DNA of 64,000 nucleotides from JAEYFP01 sp964579795. Its GTDB lineage: Bacteria > Bacillota > Clostridia > Lachnospirales > Lachnospiraceae. Shown in pieces: positions 26,240-34,433 of this stretch; the first letter of the stretch is position 1, and each line of letters opens with the position of its first letter. Location of the stretch: assembly GCA_964579795.1 (NCBI GenBank), contig CAZOHM010000007.1, forward strand, positions 1 through 64,000. Reading direction: 5' to 3'. A program made the translations under genes and the position numbers. The notes under the pieces were generated by a model, which saw only the letters and a program-made list of their open reading frames with translations, did not search any database and had not been told where the DNA came from.

Positions 26240-27127
26240 TTAACCCTTAACAGCACCTGCAACCATTCCCTTGATGATTTCCTTACTGAATACAAAGTAA
26301 AGAACAACGATTGGAGACATGGTAAGTAACATAGCTGACATGATTTTCGGATAATCAGATGCGAACTGACCCTTGAACATTGTCATGGCAAGCGGAACTG
26401 TCTGTAATCTGACATCCTGCATAAGTACCAGAGCAAATGAAAACTCATTCCAGCATGCAAATACACTGACAATCGCAATCGTAACAAGCATTGGTCGTGT
26501 AATCGGCAGAATAATCTGGAACAATGTTCTGGAAAAACCACTACCGTCAATTGCTGCTGCCTCCTCCAGCTCAATCGGGACTGACTTGATAAAGCCCTCC
26601 ACAAGAAAGATGGATATCGGCAGATTAAAGGCGACATACGGAATCAAAAGTGTAAACCACTGATTGCCCAGTCCGGTTTTATTAAATACTACATAAATAG
26701 GAACAAGAAGAGAATGTACAGGAATCAGCATACCCATTAAGAACATGACGTAAAGGATTCTGTTTCCTTTAAATCTAACTCTGGCAAGAATGTAACCTAC
26801 AATAAATCCAAATAATACTATGAAGAACAAAGATAGAATTGTAGTTCTTGCACTGTTAATCATGGACTGCCAAATGTGATAATCCTTGTTTGTAGTAATC
26901 TTTATATAATTACCCCATGTCGGTTCCTTAGGAAGTCCGATAATATCTGCATTAAAAACTCTCTTTGGTTTCAAAGAAGAATAGAACATCCAAATAAGTG
27001 GGAAAATACATGTTGCTGAAAAAATAATCAGTAATGCGTTCAGAAAAACTGCCAGCACACCTTTACTTGCTTTGCTACCTGCAGTGAGATTCTTCTTTCC
27101 TGCAATGTCATTCGGATTATAAGCCAT
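26240..27127 (-). CDS. Carbohydrate ABC transporter permease, MalG type
   Basis: Inner-membrane permease of 295 residues with six predicted helices. The EAA loop is EGFIKSVPIELEEAAAIDGS, then FQIILPITRPMLVTIAIVS, and the N-terminus has IFPLIWMFYSSLKP, all typical of family CUT1. It ends AAVKG as usual. Starts one base after the stop of the partner permease. No ATPase gene is nearby, so the shared MsmX-like ATPase of Firmicutes is probably used. Confidence 0.93.
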   Translation of the reverse strand: MAYNPNDIAGKKNLTAGSKASKGVLAVFLNALLIIFSATCIFPLIWMFYSSLKPKRVFNADIIGLPKEPTWGNYIKITTNKDYHIWQSMINSARTTILSLFFIVLFGFIVGYILARVRFKGNRILYVMFLMGMLIPVHSLLVPIYVVFNKTGLGNQWFTLLIPYVAFNLPISIFLVEGFIKSVPIELEEAAAIDGSGFSRTLFQIILPITRPMLVTIAIVSVFACWNEFSFALVLMQDVRLQTVPLAMTMFKGQFASDYPKIMSAMLLTMSPIVVLYFVFSKEIIKGMVAGAVKG

Positions 27128-27128
27128 T

Positions 27129-28025
27129 TTACTCTACCCCCTTATCTCTTGTATAGAAATTGATAAGTGCCTGGCTGCCCGCAATAACAATCAGACTGAC
27201 TACAAAAATACCAACAGAAATCGCACTACCATATCCCATGTTCATCTGTTCAAAGGAAATCTTATAACCATACATCGCCATAACCATGGACGACGTACCT
27301 GGTCCACCCTCTGTCATCGTATAAATATGATCGAAGGCTTTCATATTACCAGCGATGCAAAGTGTAATACTAACAAGCAATGTGTTCTTTAAAAGTGGCA
27401 TTACAATGTAAATTGCTCTCTGTACTGCATTTGCTCCATCAAGCTCTGCAACCTCAAATATTTCTGTATCAATTGCAGCAATACCAGAAAGAAGAATAAC
27501 CATATAGTAACCGATATACTGCCAAACAAGAGGAAGTGCAACAAGAAGCATAACAATCGATTTATCATTCAGCCATACCTTTGTCAAATCATCTCTTCCG
27601 ATAGTATCTAAGAACCAGTTCAAAATACCTCTTTTGTTATCATAAATCATCTTCCAGATAAAACCAAGACATACTGCAGATATTGTACTTGGGAAAAAAC
27701 CGAATGTACGGTGAATTCCCTTTAACTTTACAAGTCTGGAATTAATCATCAGTACAAAGATAAATGCAATTCCGACCTGTCCAACAATACAAAAGAATAC
27801 AAGATACAGGTTATGTCCAAAGGACTGCCAGAACGTTCCATCCGACAGTAATTGCACATAATTTGCCCCTCCTAAAAAAGACTTATTGGGGCCACCCTTC
27901 CACTCGAACAGGCTGTAAAACATAGCTGTAATCAGTGGTACGAATACAGAAAACACATACCAAATGAACGGCAATGCAAGATACGCAATAATTGTACTTG
28001 CTTTTGGCTTGATTGACTTCAGCAT
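27129..28025 (-). CDS. Carbohydrate ABC transporter permease, MalF type
   Basis: Partner permease of about 298 residues. Signs: PFIWYVFSVFVPLITAMFYS, the EAA loop IDTEIFEVAELDGANAVQRA, IVMPLLKNTLLVSITL and the TEGGPGTSSMV near the C-terminus. I prefer ATG 28025, because a reading from ATG 28046 would have the AAGGAGG ribosome site inside its own first codons. The region between it and the binding-protein gene upstream has a strong terminator, so permease levels are below those of the binding protein. Confidence 0.92.
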   Translation of the reverse strand: MLKSIKPKASTIIAYLALPFIWYVFSVFVPLITAMFYSLFEWKGGPNKSFLGGANYVQLLSDGTFWQSFGHNLYLVFFCIVGQVGIAFIFVLMINSRLVKLKGIHRTFGFFPSTISAVCLGFIWKMIYDNKRGILNWFLDTIGRDDLTKVWLNDKSIVMLLVALPLVWQYIGYYMVILLSGIAAIDTEIFEVAELDGANAVQRAIYIVMPLLKNTLLVSITLCIAGNMKAFDHIYTMTEGGPGTSSMVMAMYGYKISFEQMNMGYGSAISVGIFVVSLIVIAGSQALINFYTRDKGVE

Positions 28026-28201
28026 CTTAAGAAAAACCTCCTTCATTTTTTAAAGTCCCATAAGCAGACTCAAAATGATTCGCATATTCATTTTGACTCA
28101 ACTCATGACGCCCTAATGATTACTATAGCACATTTGTATACTTCTCTCAATAAAAATCAACATGTTTTGTTTATTTTTTCTATATAATAGCTTTTATTCC
28201 G

Positions 28202-28238
28202 AAAAATCGGGCCCCATCCATGAGTCGGACGAGACCCG
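28202..28238 (-). terminator. Terminator between sugar-binding protein and permease genes
   Basis: On the minus strand a 12-pair stem (28238-28227 with 28219-28208, four wobble pairs, outer CGGG/CCCG) with a seven-base loop and an ATTTTTC tail. Partial read-through would give the excess of binding protein over permease common in such operons. Confidence 0.82.
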
Positions 28239-28289
28239 TTTTCATCTGCTTATTTACAGATAGTACACTCTGTTGAAAAGACGACTATT

Positions 28290-29744
28290 TTAGTAGTTCT
28301 CTTCGTAAGCTTTCTGTGTTTCTTCAGCTACTTCTTCAGCTGTCTTGTCGCCATTCAGCATTTCCTGAACGCCTGTGTTGTATACTGACCAAACTGCACT
28401 TGATACATATGAATCATAAATTTCACAAGGAGTTGTGTCAACATATGACCAGTTGTAGAAGTCCTGTGTAATCTGATCGAATGCGCTCAAGTCAACATCT
28501 GAAACCTTTGTAAGTCCACCAAGAGCATAGTTCTTAGCAACGTAGTTAGCGAAGTCAGCGCCTGTTACCTTGTAAGCGAAATCAACTGCTGCTGCAAGCT
28601 TATCAGGATCATCTGCTAATGCTGGGTTCAAAGCAACACCATATCCTAAACCAATGTTCTGTCCGTTAGGATCAAACTTAGCATCCTTAGGCTGTGGAAG
28701 AACTGCAAATCCAATGTTGTTGTACTTGTCTTCGTCTGCTTCTTTGATAGTAGCAGTGATGTAAGACTCATCCCAGTTACCACCGATGAATGCTGCTGCA
28801 TCACCAGCGATGAAGTACTCACGAGCGTCTTCGTTTGTGATTGTGTTGAAATCTTCGTTGAAGATACCTGACTGGAATAATTCCTGTGTATAAGCTAAAG
28901 CATCAACCTGTTCCTGATCTGTGAAAGCTGCACCCTCTTTGTTAATCAAAGATGAGAACCAGTCAGGACCTGTAAATCTGTCGCCCAATGTTGAAAGGAA
29001 GCAAGAGTTTGCCTGCCACTGTCCTCCGTTACCAAATGCTACAGTGTCAATGCTTTCACCATCGAAGTACTCTTTAGCTGCCTTAACGTCTTCCCATGTT
29101 GTAGGGAATGAATCAAATCCAGCATCTTTCCACATCTGCTTGTCATAGATAACAACTGTACATGTACCACCTGTTAATACAGGAAGAGCATATGTCTTGT
29201 CACCATCAACGAACGGTGTGAAGTATGAATTTGTATAATCAGCTGCATATGGGGACTTTGCAATGATATCTGTCATATCCATGATAAGACCCTGCTTAGC
29301 CCATTCCTTTGTGTTCATACCCTGAAGTAAGAATACATCTGGAAGGTCATTAGCTGCTGCAAGTGTAGCGATCTGTGTCTTGTACTCATCATTAGCAAGA
29401 ATGTTCTCTACTAAGTTTACACCAGGATTAGCTTCTTTCCACTCAGCGATCATAGTACGCATACCATCTGATCCACCGTTTCCTTCAGCTTCCTCTGATG
29501 TTGAGAAATGCATAACATTCAGGTCACCTGCATAAGCAAGTCCTGCTGCTGCATCTTCTGCTGGTGCTTCCTCTGCTGCTGCATCTTCTGCTGGTGCTTC
29601 TTCTGCTGCATCATCTGCTGGTGCTGCTTCCTCTGTTGCTGCAGGAGCTTCTGCTGCAGGAGCTTCTGCTGCTGAACCACAGCCTGCAAGAATTGCAGAA
29701 ACCATAGCTACGCTAAGAATTACGCTTAATAACTTCTTTTTCAT
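28290..29744 (-). CDS. Carbohydrate ABC transporter substrate-binding lipoprotein
   Basis: Lipoprotein of 484 residues that captures an oligosaccharide or sugar. Signal peptide MKKKLLSVILSVAMVSAILA with lipobox LAGC. A low-complexity linker of about 45 residues (Ala, Pro, Glu; repeats of EEAPAEDAA) is followed by the family 1 solute-binding fold (LNVMHFSTSEEAEG, MRTMIAEWKEANPGVNLVE, YKTQIATLAAANDLPDVFL, AAFIGGNWDESYI). ATG 29744 has GGAGGAAAAGAA before it. First gene of the three-gene transporter operon. Sugar not identifiable; the nearby GH2/GH31 enzymes are 23 kb away and not necessarily linked. Confidence 0.93.
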   Translation of the reverse strand: MKKKLLSVILSVAMVSAILAGCGSAAEAPAAEAPAATEEAAPADDAAEEAPAEDAAAEEAPAEDAAAGLAYAGDLNVMHFSTSEEAEGNGGSDGMRTMIAEWKEANPGVNLVENILANDEYKTQIATLAAANDLPDVFLLQGMNTKEWAKQGLIMDMTDIIAKSPYAADYTNSYFTPFVDGDKTYALPVLTGGTCTVVIYDKQMWKDAGFDSFPTTWEDVKAAKEYFDGESIDTVAFGNGGQWQANSCFLSTLGDRFTGPDWFSSLINKEGAAFTDQEQVDALAYTQELFQSGIFNEDFNTITNEDAREYFIAGDAAAFIGGNWDESYITATIKEADEDKYNNIGFAVLPQPKDAKFDPNGQNIGLGYGVALNPALADDPDKLAAAVDFAYKVTGADFANYVAKNYALGGLTKVSDVDLSAFDQITQDFYNWSYVDTTPCEIYDSYVSSAVWSVYNTGVQEMLNGDKTAEEVAEETQKAYEENY

Positions 29745-29794
29745 TTCTTTTCCTCCATTTTGAATACTTGTTTTTGTCTTGCGTCCAAGAAATC

Positions 29795-29834
29795 ACTTAA
29801 CAAAAATCATTTCGTAACTTAACAGTTTTGACAA
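29795..29834 (-). promoter_or_regulatory. Putative promoter with two ACTTAACA direct repeats before the sugar transporter
   Basis: On the minus strand TTGTCA (29834-29829), 17 bases, AATGAT (29811-29806). Two copies of ACTTAACA (plus-strand 29795-29802 and 29817-29824, start-to-start 22 bases, two helix turns) overlap the spacer and the region downstream of the -10 box, a position suited to a regulator. Single ACTTAA copies recur at 29992 and 30021. Confidence 0.4.
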
Positions 29835-30104
29835 CTCTTTATGTACGCTCTTCATTTTTGTATATGTTCTTCCTTAAACGACTAAGTTAATTTTAGCACG
29901 AATGTAGTTGATGTTTCACCCCTCTTTTTTAGATTCTAATTGCATTAAATTTTAGATATTTTGTTTCAGTTTTCAAAAAATTGGGTTATTTACTTAATCG
30001 TTTTATTTTTTTACTAAATCACTTAAATTGTTACTTTTCGCACAACAAAGGATTCCTTTCGGAATCCTTTGTTCATTTTATGTTCATATTATGTCCAAAT
30101 TCCA
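29835..30104. other. AT-rich gap between sugar transporter and pilus-like operon
   Basis: No reading frame that I would call real. It holds AT-rich tracts, ACTTAA copies at 29992 and 30021, and the hairpin at 30044-30073 described separately. Confidence 0.6.
30044..30073. terminator. Terminator at the end of the kinase-lysozyme-PilC operon
   Basis: Perfect 13-pair stem AACAAAGGATTCC (30044-30056) with 30061-30073 and loop TTTC. It lies 32 bases after the last gene on the minus strand. The following T run is short (TTTGTTGTG), so I am less sure of efficiency than of the hairpin. Confidence 0.7.
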
Positions 30105-31481
30105 TTAATTATTTCGTAACAATTTGGCATAGGTGATTCCATCGTCATGAAGCCCCGGAGTCGAAAGTCCTCCAAGGAACTCTGTCAGCAGCTGTTCCTG
30201 TCCGGATATTTCATGTTTGTCTGAAAGCAGCTTACGAAGTATCTCTCTATTTGACACAATGTTGTTATTTCCCTGTACATAGATACGATCCTCTGCAAGA
30301 ATCAAACCCTCTACATTACAGTCGCTTTCAACAATCACGTTTCCTGTAGAAAGTACTATTCCTGTCAAATCCTTTGAAATCACAACATCTCCGTCTGCCA
30401 GTATCATATCATAGGCGCCCTGATAGTTCTCATCATTTGTGGAATTATAGTAATACTCTAATGTATTGTTATTTTGACAGACTGTTTCGAGTAATTCCTG
30501 CATATGTGTAAGTAATACATCAGAATCGGAAACAACGCTTGAATCGTCATCTGTATTCCTCAGAATTTCTGTTCCTTCTATATTATAATCTGTTCTTGCC
30601 AGATATGTATCCATTTTATTGATTTTATCAGTATAAATAGAAATGGGGGCATCTTTTGTACCAAATATTACAAATGCTCCCTTCAGATTAATATCACCTG
30701 CCGAAATAAGCGTATCCGCCTGAATGCCGAGCTGGGTAGACAACACATTAAACCCACCATAAGTATCCTTTTCTCCGTATGCTGCTTCGGCTTTACGATA
30801 TTCACTGACAGGATGTGTCCCTGCAAATATGTTGCCAACAACAGAAGATGTTCTGCCTGTTACATAGATTCCCTTTCTTCCTATTAAAGAGTAAGAAAAA
30901 AGTTCATCATTTCCTTCAAAAAAATCTGCACGAGGAATGCTGACTGAAAACTCACAGCATCTGCTTTCTGAATAATTAAGTGAATCCTCATACACAAGTC
31001 TGATATCATGAAGAATACATTCATTGACTTCACCGGTCGACTTGTTAGTTACAGGCTCTAACCACGGTATCTGCTCCATATCAACCTTTACCACATCTGA
31101 TTGCTGTGCTGACAGATATTGATTTAATAACACATTTGCACCTTTTTTATCACAAAACAGTCTTTCAACACGGTCAATATATCCCTTTTGAAAAGTGTCC
31201 TCTGCTGTCTTCTCATCAAGCATCTGCAAATTATTTCGGATAATACTGCTGCTCAATTCCTCATATTCATCCTCTGCACAGCCGCGCAACTCCTTCTCAA
31301 GTCCTTTTTGCAAACTGCGCTGCGCACTGTCCAGACTTTCTACGGCATGCACCTTCGCTCTCTGATCCTTCATCTGTTTCAGATAACCGACGGTTCTTCC
31401 GGAAACAAGCAGCATAGAAAAACCTAAAACAAAAAAAGAAAGGAATAACACAGTTACCGCAATCATACTGGAATGTTTCAA
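30105..31481 (-). CDS. Membrane-anchored PilX/bactofilin-like protein, last gene of pilus-like operon
   Basis: Protein of about 458 residues, not confidently assigned. One N-terminal membrane helix (MIAVTVLFLSFFVLGFSMLL) is followed by a helical part (40-110) and a long beta-rich part with bactofilin-like strands (TLISAGDINLKGAFVIFG and MILADGDVVISKDLTGIVLS, then VESDCNVEGLILAEDRIYVQ). This layout resembles the PilX-type proteins of Firmicutes type IV pilus operons. AAAGGAG with nine bases before TTG 31481 favours this start; a GTG at 31502 would contain the ribosome site in its own codons. Placed 17 bases after the PilC gene. Role as minor pilin or surface scaffold is inference. Confidence 0.65.
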   Translation of the reverse strand: MKHSSMIAVTVLFLSFFVLGFSMLLVSGRTVGYLKQMKDQRAKVHAVESLDSAQRSLQKGLEKELRGCAEDEYEELSSSIIRNNLQMLDEKTAEDTFQKGYIDRVERLFCDKKGANVLLNQYLSAQQSDVVKVDMEQIPWLEPVTNKSTGEVNECILHDIRLVYEDSLNYSESRCCEFSVSIPRADFFEGNDELFSYSLIGRKGIYVTGRTSSVVGNIFAGTHPVSEYRKAEAAYGEKDTYGGFNVLSTQLGIQADTLISAGDINLKGAFVIFGTKDAPISIYTDKINKMDTYLARTDYNIEGTEILRNTDDDSSVVSDSDVLLTHMQELLETVCQNNNTLEYYYNSTNDENYQGAYDMILADGDVVISKDLTGIVLSTGNVIVESDCNVEGLILAEDRIYVQGNNNIVSNREILRKLLSDKHEISGQEQLLTEFLGGLSTPGLHDDGITYAKLLRNN

Positions 31482-31498
31482 AATAAGTGTCTCCTTTA

Positions 31499-32716
31499 TC
31501 ACATATTGCTAACCGCATCATACAAAGTAAGCATAGGCTGCATGATCGCCATAATCAGTACTCCACTAATAACTGCCATAAGTAATATGATTGCCGGCTC
31601 TATAACTGCTGTCATACGTCCAGCAATGTCCTCTGTTTCATTTTCAAAATAGTCAGCAGCTTCTTCAAGCAGTGGCACAAGATTACCGGTTTCTTCTCCA
31701 ATAGACACCATATGAATAAGCATTGGCGGAAACAAACCGCATGTTTGAAGTGGCTTGGAAAGTGCCACCCCAGCCTGAGTCTGTTTACTAGCTGTAAGAA
31801 CAGCCTGTTCAAACAGCACATTATCATGTAATGTCTCTGCTACCATTTCCAATGCCTGAGGCATCGCAATACCCGCATGTAATTGTGCAGACAGCGCTCT
31901 TGCAAGTCTCGCACTTTCTATCCTTGTCTGTAATTTCCCATAAAAAGGAGTATACATGATGCAGTGTGAAAAAAATCGTCTTCCGGATAAGGTATTTGAC
32001 CATAGTTTCAAAATAACAGTAAGCAAAAAGAACCCGCTCACAACTGCCCACCAATAATCTGCAAAAAAGCAACTTACCAAATTAACACATCTCGTAAACG
32101 CAGGCATATCAATATTCATATCAGCAAACATTGCCAAAAAAGATGGTATCACAAATGCAAGCATCGCAAAGATCACGGCAAGTGCCACACAAAAAACATA
32201 AAAGGGGTATGTCCGCGTCTGACGAATAACTTTACGTAACCCTGTCTCTTTTTCAAACTGTACTGCCATACTTAAAAAAGAAGCATCCAGGGTGCCTGCA
32301 TCCTCGCCTGCTTCTACTGCATTGACAAGCATCTGTGGAAACACGTTGCCCTGTTTCTGCATAGCCGCAGCCAAAGATTCGCCACTTTTGATATCATCAA
32401 TTAAACAGGCAACGCTCTTTCTCAAATACTTATTCTCTGTCTGTTCACAAAGCATCTGCAAAGTATTTACTGTACTGACTCCGGCACTATGAATGCTGAC
32501 AAACTGATTGCAAAACACGCAGTAATCATTCGGTTTTACTTTGTCAGAGCTTCTGAAAACTATCACACGTCTTTGTAAAACATTTTCTGTCAGACTTGCA
32601 ACAAGTAATCCATCATTTTTGCATTTTTCTCTTGCCTGTTCTTCTGAAACTGCCATTACAGTTCCTTTTCTCTCTATGCCATCTGTTCCAATGGCTTTGT
32701 ATTGATATTCCGGCAT
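31499..32716 (-). CDS. Type II secretion/type IV pilus platform protein (PilC/GspF family)
   Basis: Inner-membrane protein of about 405 residues with two T2SSF domains. First repeat: FCNQFVSIHSAGVSTVNTLQ and MLVNAVEAGEDAGTLDASF; second: ARLARALSAQLHAGIAMPQA and MLIHMVSIGEETGNLVPLLE. N-terminal YQYKAIGTDGIERKGTV is the usual PilC start. Three membrane segments lie at about 165-190, 215-240 and 375-400. Start ATG 32716 has GGAGAAGACA upstream. Normally it works with a PilB/GspE ATPase, prepilin peptidase and pilins, none of which are in this window. Confidence 0.92.
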   Translation of the reverse strand: MPEYQYKAIGTDGIERKGTVMAVSEEQAREKCKNDGLLVASLTENVLQRRVIVFRSSDKVKPNDYCVFCNQFVSIHSAGVSTVNTLQMLCEQTENKYLRKSVACLIDDIKSGESLAAAMQKQGNVFPQMLVNAVEAGEDAGTLDASFLSMAVQFEKETGLRKVIRQTRTYPFYVFCVALAVIFAMLAFVIPSFLAMFADMNIDMPAFTRCVNLVSCFFADYWWAVVSGFFLLTVILKLWSNTLSGRRFFSHCIMYTPFYGKLQTRIESARLARALSAQLHAGIAMPQALEMVAETLHDNVLFEQAVLTASKQTQAGVALSKPLQTCGLFPPMLIHMVSIGEETGNLVPLLEEAADYFENETEDIAGRMTAVIEPAIILLMAVISGVLIMAIMQPMLTLYDAVSNM

Positions 32717-32736
32717 TGTCTTCTCCATTCGCCTTA

Positions 32737-33714
32737 TCAATTAGTATTTGTATCAATCAGTTCTCCACCTGTTTTTGCAGCTTCTCTGAGTGCCGGCACA
32801 AATTCCGAATAATCCACCATGCTGATGTTCAAGTCCACTTCTCCGTCCACACCCGGAATAAATCCCGACTCCGTATACTGCCAAATAGTAAAATCATACA
32901 TAAAATCATTCTCTTCCAGGTACTGTGGTGCCCAAAAATCATATTCCTGCAGCATATCCAGGTTCAAATTTCGCCTCATCCAGTTTTCACCTGCATAGAT
33001 AATCGGATAATATCCTGCTTCCTTAATCTTATCACAGAAGGCAATGCACATTTCGCTTCTAAGCTCATCCGATATTTCCGTTGTACGTGTGCGGGCTGCA
33101 CTGTCGGTTACATATTCTGTATCAATTGCAACCGGATAACTGATTTTATAATCTTCAAGTAAGGATATTACAAACTCTGCTTCTTTCTCTGCTTCTGCAA
33201 CTGAAACAGCCTGTGTAAAGAAATAAACACCTAATGGAATGTCTGCATCATTGGCTGCCTGTGCATATTCATCAAACTTTTCATCCTTTACAAGACCACC
33301 TTCTGTATATCCTCTGTATCCACAGCGTAGCATAACAAACTCAACAGGCGAAGCTTTCAGTTCATCCCAGTCAACCATTTGCTGGTGATAACTCAAATCG
33401 ACACCAAGATGAGATATTTTCTTTCCATCCTCATCAAAGTATGCCATAAACCCATCATCCAGACGGAAATTCTCTTTGATATAAGAATTCACCGGTATCT
33501 GCCCATACACGCGTCTGCGCTCGGGTACATATACATTGACTATCTGAGTCTCTTCTGTCTTTTCTTCTATTTGTTCCACTTCAGCATTCATTTCATTCGA
33601 TTCTGTAAAATGGATTACTAACATCCCCACTACAAATCCAAAGAAAAAAAATGTAATAATCAGACATATAACCAGTGCGCTTTTACCGTTGTTTTTTCCT
33701 TTGCCGCTACCCAA
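32737..33714 (-). CDS. Membrane-anchored GH25 lysozyme (N-acetylmuramidase)
   Basis: Peptidoglycan hydrolase of 325 residues with one N-terminal membrane helix (ALVICLIITFFFFGFVVGML), a charged spacer (about 40-90) and the GH25 domain (about 105-305). Catalytic signs: GVDLSYHQQMVDWDEL at the start, VMLRCGYRGYTEGG, GVYFFTQAVS, VAIDTEYV (the Asp/Glu pair) and the closing FTIWQYTESGFIPGVDGEVD. No cell-wall binding repeats. The anchor holds it at the outer membrane face, fitted to opening the wall locally. TTG 33714 follows GGAGAACTGA, inside the end of the upstream receiver gene (8-base overlap). Encoded between response regulators and PilC. Confidence 0.9.
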   Translation of the reverse strand: MGSGKGKNNGKSALVICLIITFFFFGFVVGMLVIHFTESNEMNAEVEQIEEKTEETQIVNVYVPERRRVYGQIPVNSYIKENFRLDDGFMAYFDEDGKKISHLGVDLSYHQQMVDWDELKASPVEFVMLRCGYRGYTEGGLVKDEKFDEYAQAANDADIPLGVYFFTQAVSVAEAEKEAEFVISLLEDYKISYPVAIDTEYVTDSAARTRTTEISDELRSEMCIAFCDKIKEAGYYPIIYAGENWMRRNLNLDMLQEYDFWAPQYLEENDFMYDFTIWQYTESGFIPGVDGEVDLNISMVDYSEFVPALREAAKTGGELIDTNTN

Positions 33715-34387
33715 TCAGTTCTCCTACCTTTGCGATTAATTCATCCTTTTCAAATGGTTTCTCCATTAAAAGTACTGGAAACTGCTCGAGGGGCTGCGCA
33801 TGTCTGATCTGTGCAAGCAGCTGTATCGGGCTCACGCCTGATTCATCACATCCAAGAATCATAAGATCAATATGCTTCTTTCGCAACAGCTCCACAGCCT
33901 GAATTGCTGAATTGACCAGATAAGTCTTATAGGAAACAGCCTCAAGCTCTGTACGCATTTCACGCAGCAGATTCACATCCTTATGTACAATCAGCAGTGT
34001 CTGTCCATTTGGTTTTCTACTGTATTCTGAAAACACAAGCTCCACACGTTTTAACAGCTCTGTTTTTGGAGCAGTCTTTACAAAATAGCCTGCTGCCCCC
34101 TGTTCCATGACCTCTCGAACAATTCCAGGATTTGATATTCCTGAAAGAAATACAACCGGTATTTTCTTATACTGCGGATTTTTAACAATCTCAGTAAACA
34201 CCTGCAAGCCATTTAAAATCGGCATTTCAATATCAAGTAGAACCATATCTGCCTCATATTCGTTCATTCTTTCCACAAAGCGATAACCGGCATTCTCTAT
34301 CTGGACCTCATACTGATCCTCAAGATATTTCTTTAATATCTTTAAAGTCACAATATCATCATCAATAATTAATATCTTCTTTTTCAT
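33707..34387 (-). CDS. Two-receiver response regulator without output domain
   Basis: Protein of 226 residues made of two receiver-like halves. The first (3-120) is complete: ILIIDDDIVTLKIL, MVLLDIEMPILNG with the phosphoacceptor Asp, VFLSG and FVKTAPK with the Lys. The second (about 128-226) has lost key residues: TLLIVHKDVNL replaces the acidic pair and LMILGCDESG has Gly/Cys around the Asp position, so it is probably not phosphorylated. AAGGATGCACAT precedes ATG 34387. Likely acts by protein contact in the neighbouring pathway. Confidence 0.85.
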   Translation of the reverse strand: MKKKILIIDDDIVTLKILKKYLEDQYEVQIENAGYRFVERMNEYEADMVLLDIEMPILNGLQVFTEIVKNPQYKKIPVVFLSGISNPGIVREVMEQGAAGYFVKTAPKTELLKRVELVFSEYSRKPNGQTLLIVHKDVNLLREMRTELEAVSYKTYLVNSAIQAVELLRKKHIDLMILGCDESGVSPIQLLAQIRHAQPLEQFPVLLMEKPFEKDELIAKVGELIG

Positions 34388-34433
34388 ATGTGCATCCTTA
34401 ATTATCTATTTCAAATTGACAATAAATAAGCAT

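Noticed and set aside
29540..29670. Repetitive DNA in the sugar-binding protein gene
   Set aside because: It encodes the Ala/Pro/Glu linker after the lipobox, a common spacer in lipoproteins, not a mobile or regulatory repeat.
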